From the NCBI GenBank assembly GCA_002496905.1, contig DALV01000002.1, positions 856 to 12,823 on the forward strand: a stretch of DNA of 11,968 nucleotides. The letters run 5' to 3'. The translations under genes were made by a program, and so were the position numbers. Source of the DNA: Euryarchaeota archaeon UBA105. GTDB lineage: Archaea > Thermoplasmatota > Poseidoniia > Poseidoniales > Thalassarchaeaceae. Below, piece after piece: positions 7,204 through 11,968 of the stretch (position 1 is the stretch's first letter; each line of letters opens with the position of its first letter). Under the pieces are notes generated by a model that saw nothing but the letters and a program-made list of their open reading frames with translations, was not told where the DNA came from and made no database searches.

Positions 7204-7215
7204 GCGGCTGGCCGC
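7204..7215. promoter_or_regulatory. GC-rich inverted repeat at the start of the unknown gene
   Basis: GCGGC-TG-GCCGC is an inverted repeat with 5-bp arms immediately upstream of the ATG at 7202. It could be an operator or an RNA hairpin at the start codon. If the true start is GTG 7250 it is only coding sequence. Confidence 0.25.
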
Positions 7216-7324
7216 CATGCACTGTTGAAGGCTGAATCAGACTGCGACACGACCTGCCGAAGCGCAATGAGGGCTTGATGGAATCGGTTGGAGGAGTTCT
7301 TTACATTCCAAAGGCTTGATTCGG

Positions 7325-7345
7325 GATTGGCTAGACGATTGGCTA
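7325..7345. repeat. Tandem 9-bp direct repeat at the HAD gene start
   Basis: GATTGGCTA occurs at 7325-7333 and again at 7337-7345, a 12-bp period. The second copy runs into the first ATG of the HAD gene. It may be a regulator site or, if translation starts upstream, a coding repeat. Confidence 0.4.
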
Positions 7346-7890
7346 TGATGGAGGCACCGGTTGAGATGCCGTTAGCCGTCGATATGGATGGCACACTTAT
7401 TCTGACGGACATGAGTGTGATGAGTGCTAAGCGTGTGTTTCTCCGTAAACCATGGACGATATTTTCGACTTTATTTCTTGAATTGACTGGAAAGAGAGCG
7501 AAATGGAAGAAGAATCTTGCTCGACAGCTCAAATTTGACCCTGATGAATTACAGTACCACGAAGCATTTGTTGACTGGTTAACCGGAGAAAGTGCAAGAG
7601 GAAGGAAACTCATTTTGGCAACTGCATCAGACCGATTGGTGGCTGAGATAATCGCAGCACATGTTGGTCTATTTGATGATGTAATGGGCTCGGACGGAAA
7701 CATCAATCTGAGAGATCACAAGAAGGCTGAGGCATTGATCGCCAGATACGGAAAGAAAGGATTTGGCTACGCCGGAAATAGCGTACATGATATTCCGGTT
7801 TGGAATCATGCAGGACAGGTAATCGTGGTAAATCCCGAGAGAGGTCTATTGGACAAAGTCGGTGACTCAGCAGACCTTGTTTTTGAGTGA
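7345..7890 (+). CDS. HAD-superfamily phosphatase related to the HAD domain of UbiA-HAD proteins
   Basis: This 181-residue protein has a complete HAD catalytic set. Motif I is AVDMDGTLI (nucleophile D13, acid/base D15). Motif II is LATAS (T93). A lysine region follows at HKKAEA (126-127), and motif IV is YAGNSVHDIPVW with D149. A small helical cap (about 25-75) lies between motifs I and II. The pattern (PL-x-VDMDGTL, LATAS, GSDG-x-NL, GYAGNS-x-D-x-PVW) is that of the soluble phosphatase domain often fused to UbiA prenyltransferases, here standing alone. The substrate is unknown. The cis-prenyltransferase gene 67 nt downstream makes a polyprenyl (di)phosphate or related phosphate possible (inference). 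The start is uncertain: ATG at 7345, 7348 or 7366 all keep motif I. The last is preceded by GGAGG with an 11-nt gap. A TTG at 7288 would add 19 residues. Confidence 0.85.
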   Translation: MMEAPVEMPLAVDMDGTLILTDMSVMSAKRVFLRKPWTIFSTLFLELTGKRAKWKKNLARQLKFDPDELQYHEAFVDWLTGESARGRKLILATASDRLVAEIIAAHVGLFDDVMGSDGNINLRDHKKAEALIARYGKKGFGYAGNSVHDIPVWNHAGQVIVVNPERGLLDKVGDSADLVFE

Positions 7891-7895
7891 TTTTT
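7880..7895 (+). terminator. Possible T-tract terminator after the HAD gene
   Basis: Two TTTTT runs (7880-7884 and 7891-7895) flank the HAD stop codon. Archaeal RNA polymerase can terminate on such T-rich tracts without a hairpin. Some read-through into uppS is likely if they form one unit. Confidence 0.3.
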
Positions 7896-7900
7896 CAAAG

Positions 7901-7950
7901 CCAAATGCGAACCTTTGCCGCCGACGACCTTTAGCGCAGTAGTCATTTGG
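7901..7950. other. Widely spaced inverted repeat between the HAD and uppS genes
   Basis: CCAAATG (7901-7907) and CATTTGG (7944-7950) are perfect complements separated by 36 nt. Between them ACCTTT occurs twice. The repeat could fold as an RNA stem or be a regulator site. It lies in the 67-nt gap just before the uppS ATG, where a weak TTTAGCG (7930-7936) is also about 25 nt from the start. Confidence 0.25.
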
Positions 7951-7957
7951 TTTGGAC

Positions 7958-8848
7958 ATGGGAAGAACCCGCAGTGCGTTAGGGCGTAGAATTGATGCCC
8001 TTGCGCACTGGTTACTGCGATGGCGAATTATTGCCACCCCAGCTAGATGGGTTGCGAATTCGCGGCTAGCATGGAGTTTCATCTCTCGTACTGACAGAAT
8101 CAGAAGAAGTCGACTTCGTGAAAGAGTGGTTTCCTCAGGCCCTGAAATGATGCCAAAGCACATCTCAATGATTATGGATGGAAATCGAAGATTTGCATGG
8201 AATCGTTCCTTGCAAACTGAAGCAGGCCACTCTGCTGGAAAGCACAAATTGAAGGAAGTTATGCGTTGGGTTCTCGACCTAGAAATCCCTTACCTAACCG
8301 TCTATGCTTTGTCGACTGAGAATCTCTCATCTCGAGATGATACAGAACTCGAGACGCTATTCGATCTCTATGTATCTGGACTGGAAGAAATTTCACAGGA
8401 CCCATTGATTCATGATAACAAGGTTCGAGTTCAGGTAGTAGGACGTAAGGAGTTACTTCCTGATAGAGTTCGAGATGCAATCAAAAATGCAGAAGATGCA
8501 ACCTCGCAGTACAGCGATTTCCTATTCACAGTATGTCTTGCATATGGCGGCAGAGAGGAAATTGTTGATGCGGTCAAGGAAATTGCCGAGGCCCATGCAT
8601 CTGGAACGATTGAACTCGATTCAATCGACCCATCAACTATCTCTAATAGACTCTATACTGCAGATTTACCCGACCCTGATTTAGTAATCAGAACCTCGGG
8701 TGAAGAAAGGGTTTCGAATTTCCTTTTGTGGCAGATAGCGTACTCAGAACTATACTTCTCCGATGTACATTGGCCGTCTTTCGGTCGAAGAGACTTGTAC
8801 GAAGCGATTGAAGATTACCAAATGAGGAGGAGACGCTATGGAAGCTGA
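7958..8848 (+). CDS. uppS: cis-Prenyltransferase (polyprenyl diphosphate synthase, UppS/DHDDS family)
   Basis: This 296-residue enzyme adds isopentenyl units in cis to an allylic diphosphate to make the long polyprenyl (dolichol-type) carrier for glycan assembly at the membrane. Conserved regions appear in order. HISMIMDGNRRFAW (68-81) holds catalytic D74. It has the DGNRR form found in archaeal and eukaryotic members rather than bacterial DGNGRW. Next are TVYALSTEN (114-122), FTVCLAYGGREEIV (190-203), IRTSGEERVSNFLLWQ (244-259) for pyrophosphate/IPP binding, then AYSELYF and HWPSF (271-275). An N-terminal extension of about 65 residues is rich in Arg and Trp, is probably helical and may bind the membrane. 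ATG 7958 is preferred over TTG 7952, only two codons earlier. No SD precedes it. The 3' end overlaps the Nudix gene by 11 nt. Family is certain; product length cannot be read from sequence. Confidence 0.95.
   Translation: MGRTRSALGRRIDALAHWLLRWRIIATPARWVANSRLAWSFISRTDRIRRSRLRERVVSSGPEMMPKHISMIMDGNRRFAWNRSLQTEAGHSAGKHKLKEVMRWVLDLEIPYLTVYALSTENLSSRDDTELETLFDLYVSGLEEISQDPLIHDNKVRVQVVGRKELLPDRVRDAIKNAEDATSQYSDFLFTVCLAYGGREEIVDAVKEIAEAHASGTIELDSIDPSTISNRLYTADLPDPDLVIRTSGEERVSNFLLWQIAYSELYFSDVHWPSFGRRDLYEAIEDYQMRRRRYGS
8824..8830 (+). promoter_or_regulatory. Strong ribosome binding site of the Nudix gene
   Basis: GAGGAGG lies 7 nt before the Nudix ATG and within the uppS coding sequence. It decides the start and points to coupled translation. 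Sequence and spacing are identical to the site before the symporter gene. Confidence 0.75.
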
Positions 8849-9302
8849 AGAGAATACCAAGCGTTGTCCTACATGTGGTAGAGATGGATATCATAGTCCG
8901 TCGGTTACGGTTGATGCCGTAGCGGCACGGGAAACCGATAATGGACTCGAATTGCTGATGATTGAACGTGGCCCAGACCCAGCAGTATGGGAAGGAATGT
9001 GGGCATTTCCAGGGGGTTTTGTTGATTATGGAGAAGACCCCGAAGATGCGGTTCTACGAGAATTACAGGAAGAAACCGGCATAGAAGGCCAAAATCCCAG
9101 AGTTTTGCATGTACTAGGTGCACCGGGTAGAGATCCTCGAAAACACTGTGTGGGTCTTTTCTATCTCGTAGATGCTGATATCGATACCGAACCGGAAGGG
9201 GCGGACGACGCAGTATCTGCTGCATGGGTGCCGATTGACGAGCTGACCAAAGATACCGTCGCCGCTGACCACATAGATATCGTAGATATGCTAAGGGAAT
9301 GA
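8838..9302 (+). CDS. Nudix hydrolase (ADP-ribose pyrophosphatase-like)
   Basis: This 154-residue cytosolic enzyme probably cleaves a nucleoside diphosphate linked to another group, using Mg2+. The full Nudix box is present at residues 60-82: G60-x5-E66-x7-R74-E75-L-x-E78-E79-x-G81-I. The preceding MWAFPGGFV is typical of ADP-ribose and NADH-type Nudix proteins. A CPTCG knuckle (10-14) near the N-terminus recalls half of the zinc ribbon of NADH pyrophosphatases, but no second Cys pair follows, so metal binding is doubtful. The gene starts inside the uppS 3' end (11-nt overlap) behind a strong SD, so it is translated with uppS. Substrate is uncertain. The link to uppS allows, but does not show, an isoprenoid diphosphate. 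Confidence 0.92.
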   Translation: MEAEENTKRCPTCGRDGYHSPSVTVDAVAARETDNGLELLMIERGPDPAVWEGMWAFPGGFVDYGEDPEDAVLRELQEETGIEGQNPRVLHVLGAPGRDPRKHCVGLFYLVDADIDTEPEGADDAVSAAWVPIDELTKDTVAADHIDIVDMLRE

Positions 9303-9343
9303 TGAGGCAATAACCCTATCATCCGAGTTTGACTGGTTTGTGC

Positions 9344-9721
9344 ATGAGTAAGAAGGAACCAATCTATGCAGGCGTAAAACCGATGTTTCCGTACAATCCT
9401 TGTATGGTTGTTGGAGACGATATTTGGGTCGCGGGACAAATTGGAATTGACGGTGGTGATTCTATGGCTGAACAGGCCGCCAGCGCATTATCAAAAATCG
9501 ATGCACTGCTAGGCGAAGCCGGAGCAGATAAAGCGGATTTGGTTATGGTCATGGTGCTGCTAGAAGATATGGCTGAATTTGGCGAATTTAACGAAGTCTA
9601 TGCAGCTTGGTTGGAAGGTACTATTCTTCCTGCTCGTGCCGCTTATGGGGTTAGGGAATTACCTGCAGGTGCAAAGGTAGAGGTCGTGGCTCGAGCTGTA
9701 CGGGGTTCCGGGTCGAATTGA
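9344..9721 (+). CDS. ridA: RidA (YjgF/YER057c/UK114) family reactive-intermediate deaminase
   Basis: This 125-residue protein belongs to the trimeric RidA family, which hydrolyses reactive enamine/imine intermediates released by pyridoxal-phosphate enzymes and so protects them. The family signature is clear: VAGQIGID (29-36), the C-terminal PARAAYGVRELPAGAKVEVVARAV region with R98 (the substrate carboxylate ligand, E. coli R105) and E113 (E. coli E120). Length is as usual (about 128). ATG 9344 is chosen because the homologous region begins shortly after it; the upstream TTG at 9329 adds five residues of no family character. No SD is present. It lies 41 nt after the Nudix gene on the same strand. 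Some family members lack deaminase activity, but the retained Arg and Glu favour an active form. Confidence 0.92.
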   Translation: MSKKEPIYAGVKPMFPYNPCMVVGDDIWVAGQIGIDGGDSMAEQAASALSKIDALLGEAGADKADLVMVMVLLEDMAEFGEFNEVYAAWLEGTILPARAAYGVRELPAGAKVEVVARAVRGSGSN

Positions 9722-9793
9722 GCCTTCAAGATTCGATTATTCAGCAGCCATAGCCACGATGGAATGATGAAGGAAAAGTTCTCCGTGTAATCC

Positions 9794-11176
9794 ATGAGTG
9801 TATTCAAGGCCTACGATATTCGTGGGCTGGCCGGTAGCCAACTGGATGCAGAGTTTGCCCATAGGCTGGGGTCTGCACTGGTTACTCATGTCGATGCTAA
9901 ATCAATTGCTGTGGCTCGAGATATTCGTGAATCAGGGCCTGAATTACATCAGGCTTTTTTGCAAGGAATAACCGAAGCAGGTGCCGATGTTATCGACCTT
10001 GGAATTACTACTACTGGAGTCTTATATCGAGCCACTGTGGACTTGTCTGTTGATGCAGCTGTTGCAATTACTGCAAGTCATAACCCTCCTGAGTATAATG
10101 GATTCAAGATTTGTCGAGGAACTTTACCAATGGCTGGAGAAGAATTGCAGGAACTGAAGGCTACTTTCGATGCTGGTGAGTTCCACAGCGGGTCTGGAAC
10201 AATAACCGAGATGCCAGAATTTGAAGAACAAGTATTGCAGACAGTCATGGAAAATGCAGGTATGCCTCAACGCACAATCCGAATCGCAATCGACTGTGGT
10301 AATGCTGTACCTGGTCCATTGACAGTATCACTAATGCAAAAACTTCGAGTTGAGTTAGTACCAATTCATTGTGAATGGGACAATACTTTCCCTAACCATC
10401 CTCCTGATCCAACACGCCAGAAGAATATGGCTGATTTATCCAAAGCCGTGGTTGAGAATAATTGCGAATTTGGAATTGGTATGGATGGAGATGGAGACCG
10501 AATCGGGGTGGTTGATGAGCGAGGTCGATTCATACATCCGGACCGTTTAATGGCGGTAATTGCGGCAGATGTTTTGGTTGACCGTCGCGATGGAACAGAG
10601 GCGGAGCGTACCGTTTTCTTTGATGTAAAGTGCAGTATGGCACTAGAAGAAGCGATACTAGCTAGCGGTGGAGTACCAAAGATGGTACGTACCGGACACT
10701 CATTCATGAAGAGAGAATTGCGAAGTAATCCAGAAGCGGTTATGGCAGGAGAAATGTCAGGCCACTTCTTCCTCCATGATAGATGGCCCGGATTCGATTG
10801 CTCGCTATACAATGCTGCTCGTTTGCTGGAGATTGTTGGACGTGACCCCTCACCCAAGGATGGTGGGATGAGTTTCTCACAGAGATTCGCTAACCTACCT
10901 GATTACCCTTCGACAGATGAAACAAAGATTCCGTTAGTTGCCGGAAGAGAAGAAACCATGGCGGCTGTCGAAGGTGCTTTTGCAGATATTGAAAAGTCGA
11001 CTGTGGACGGAATCAGAGTTCGCTATCCTGATGGTTGGTATCTTTGCAGGCCATCTAATACAGAGCCGATTTTGGTAATGCGAGCAGAAGGTCGAGATGA
11101 TTCAGCATTGGCAGCAATCATCGAGGATGTTAACTCCCGAATTGGTCATATGCTGGATTTGACTAAACTGAGATGA
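9794..11176 (+). CDS. manB: Phosphomannomutase/phosphoglucomutase (alpha-D-phosphohexomutase family)
   Basis: This 460-residue enzyme moves phosphate between C6 and C1 of mannose (or glucose), giving mannose-1-phosphate for GDP-mannose and glycan synthesis. All four domains are present. KAYDIRG (5-11) marks the N-terminus. TASHNPPEYNGFK (93-105) holds the phosphoserine S95. GMDGDGDRIG (229-238) is the metal loop. GEMSGHFF (319-326) is the sugar-specificity loop. RPSNTEP (419-425) is the phosphate-binding loop. The GEMSGH form and the length match Pseudomonas AlgC-type PMM/PGM (463) more closely than glucosamine mutases. No SD precedes ATG 9794. The 72 nt before it show no strong promoter, so it may have its own weak one or be transcribed with ridA. 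Its stop abuts the stop of the opposing gene. Mannose versus glucose preference cannot be settled from sequence. Confidence 0.93.
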   Translation: MSVFKAYDIRGLAGSQLDAEFAHRLGSALVTHVDAKSIAVARDIRESGPELHQAFLQGITEAGADVIDLGITTTGVLYRATVDLSVDAAVAITASHNPPEYNGFKICRGTLPMAGEELQELKATFDAGEFHSGSGTITEMPEFEEQVLQTVMENAGMPQRTIRIAIDCGNAVPGPLTVSLMQKLRVELVPIHCEWDNTFPNHPPDPTRQKNMADLSKAVVENNCEFGIGMDGDGDRIGVVDERGRFIHPDRLMAVIAADVLVDRRDGTEAERTVFFDVKCSMALEEAILASGGVPKMVRTGHSFMKRELRSNPEAVMAGEMSGHFFLHDRWPGFDCSLYNAARLLEIVGRDPSPKDGGMSFSQRFANLPDYPSTDETKIPLVAGREETMAAVEGAFADIEKSTVDGIRVRYPDGWYLCRPSNTEPILVMRAEGRDDSALAAIIEDVNSRIGHMLDLTKLR

Positions 11177-11704
11177 TTACTCCATTCCGCCATCTGCTAA
11201 CATCAGTGGGATTGCGACGATTACTCCGCAAATCGCCATACAGAAGATACCACAGATTCCACCGAGGGAAGCGCTAAGCATTCCCATTCCTTCACCCGCA
11301 GTATCACCCATAAGTAGTGAAGTGATGATTCCTCGAACATAGTTAAGGGCTAATGCAGCGAAGATAATCCAAATCCCCATTTTCTCGTAATTGGTCATCT
11401 TGTAGCCGCCAACAATCATCATCGAACCGGCGGCTAAGGAGAAGATGAGTTGTGAAATCTTGTACTCTACCGGAGTTGTAATCGGAAGTCCGTTAATGTC
11501 GGTCGCTCCCCAGTCAGTTAGGGAGAAAAGGCCACCCAGGATCGCAAGGACTCCAAAGATGATGGTGAAAATCCCAATTACCTTTGCAGCACCGTTCTTC
11601 TGAACTGGGTAATTCGGACCAGTGTTGACGAATACTCTTCCCGCATCTACTACTGTTGGTTCTGTTGTACCTTCCAGTGTGCCGGAGTTTTGCTCTTCTT
11701 CCAT
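11177..11704 (-). CDS. Small integral membrane protein of unknown function
   Basis: This 175-residue protein is not recognised. A hydrophilic, acidic N-terminus of about 40 residues precedes four hydrophobic segments (about 41-62, 83-101, 109-131 and 145-170). The third segment is joined to the second by the short charged turn YKMTNYEKMG. A Gly/Cys-rich last helix contains GGICGIFCMAICG (148-160). No catalytic motif is visible. The ATG at 11704 has no SD, but a TATA-like AAAATACC lies about 32 nt upstream. It is 48 nt downstream of the pgk stop on the same strand and its stop abuts the phosphomannomutase stop, which supports a real gene. Confidence 0.75.
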   Translation of the reverse strand: MEEEQNSGTLEGTTEPTVVDAGRVFVNTGPNYPVQKNGAAKVIGIFTIIFGVLAILGGLFSLTDWGATDINGLPITTPVEYKISQLIFSLAAGSMMIVGGYKMTNYEKMGIWIIFAALALNYVRGIITSLLMGDTAGEGMGMLSASLGGICGIFCMAICGVIVAIPLMLADGGME

Positions 11705-11732
11705 ACCTAATTCTAATTGCTCAGGGCTGATA

Positions 11733-11740
11733 GGTATTTT
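11733..11740 (-). promoter_or_regulatory. Possible TATA box of the small membrane protein gene
   Basis: AAAATACC on the minus strand is centred about 32 nt before the ATG at 11704, in the short gap after the pgk stop. It predicts a transcript start about 5 nt before the ATG, a nearly leaderless message. Confidence 0.35.
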
Positions 11741-11752
11741 GGCGTCATTTCT

Positions 11753-11968
11753 CTAACGGAACTTTTCTGCAGAATGTTGCAGTGCTTCGATTACCGGCAT
11801 TCGATCTCCACAAAGCATCTGCAAACAGGCTCCTCCGCCGGTGCTATTGTGTGATACTTTGTCTGCAACTCCTCGAGAGTTCACTAACGCACTGGTATGA
11901 CCACCGCCTACAATTGTCATTGCTGCAGTTTCGGTACACATGTTGAGAATCTCAATTGTTCCAAAGGC
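11753..11968 (-). CDS. pgk: Phosphoglycerate kinase, C-terminal part (runs off the right edge)
   Basis: Only the last 71 residues are in the window; the frame stays open to the edge. They contain the C-terminal hallmarks of phosphoglycerate kinase, the glycolytic enzyme that exchanges phosphate between 1,3-bisphosphoglycerate and ADP. These are TIVGGGHTSALV, ADKVSHNSTGGGACLQML and the ending PVIEALQHSAEKF. The GGGHT and STGGGA loops bind nucleotide and the catalytic phosphate. The form VGGGHT rather than bacterial VGGGDS resembles archaeal enzymes. It is on the opposite strand from gpmA, so the two glycolytic genes are neighbours but not an operon. Confidence 0.93.
   Translation of the reverse strand, partial: AFGTIEILNMCTETAAMTIVGGGHTSALVNSRGVADKVSHNSTGGGACLQMLCGDRMPVIEALQHSAEKFR

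Noticed and set aside
7203..7706. N-terminal extension of the unknown minus-strand gene giving a 576-residue protein
   Set aside because: It runs antisense through the HAD gene, whose motifs are clear, and the extension has low-complexity Ser/Asn composition typical of antisense frames.
7867..8247. 126-residue minus-strand open frame spanning the HAD-uppS gap
   Set aside because: It is antisense to conserved uppS sequence, including the catalytic DGNRR motif.
9722..9793. Gap before the phosphomannomutase as a possible RNA gene or riboswitch
   Set aside because: Only 72 nt, with no stable hairpin or recognisable motif.
10366..10857. 163-residue minus-strand open frame
   Set aside because: It is antisense to the conserved core of the phosphomannomutase and Ser/Pro-rich as expected of a shadow frame.

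Overview
The window looks like chromosome of a marine planktonic euryarchaeon, most likely of the Marine Group II (Poseidoniales) type. I infer this from the gene mix: a surface carboxypeptidase with calcium loops next to a sodium symporter, a cis-prenyltransferase of the DGNRR type, and an archaeal-looking phosphoglycerate kinase end. Other signs are very tight packing, moderate GC, TATA-like boxes, and first genes that lack Shine-Dalgarno sites. No 16S or other marker is present, so the taxonomy is inference. I see no mobile element, CRISPR array, tRNA or rRNA.

Layout. Positions 1-149 hold no gene. From 4141 down to 150 (minus strand) lies a two-gene operon: a secreted, membrane-anchored M14 zinc carboxypeptidase, followed with a 1-nt stop/start overlap by a SNF-family sodium-dependent symporter. 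A 99-bp divergent promoter region (4142-4240) with a perfect 7-bp-arm inverted repeat separates it from a plus-strand pair, an MscS-type channel and a cofactor-dependent phosphoglycerate mutase. The mutase stop directly abuts the stop of a minus-strand gene (5976-7202) encoding an unrecognised protein that may be a degenerate kinase. Divergent from that gene come a HAD-family phosphatase, a cis-prenyltransferase (UppS-like), an overlapping Nudix hydrolase, a RidA protein and a phosphomannomutase/phosphoglucomutase. The mutase stop again abuts a minus-strand gene, for a small four-helix membrane protein. The window ends inside the C-terminus of phosphoglycerate kinase (minus strand).

How the genes may work together. 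The carboxypeptidase and symporter look like a digest-and-import unit for C-terminal amino acids from peptides. UppS, perhaps the HAD phosphatase, and the phosphomannomutase can supply the polyprenyl carrier and activated sugar for N-glycosylation. Phosphoglycerate mutase and kinase belong to lower glycolysis/gluconeogenesis. Internal genes of overlapping pairs have strong GAGGAGG sites, while the probable first genes have none. This suggests a mix of leaderless and SD-led initiation.

The items most worth a second look are the possible pseudokinase, the operator-like repeat in the carboxypeptidase/MscS promoter region, the HAD-UppS-Nudix neighbourhood, and the chloride-site serine in the symporter. 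I did not find a clear-cut new defence or mobile system.
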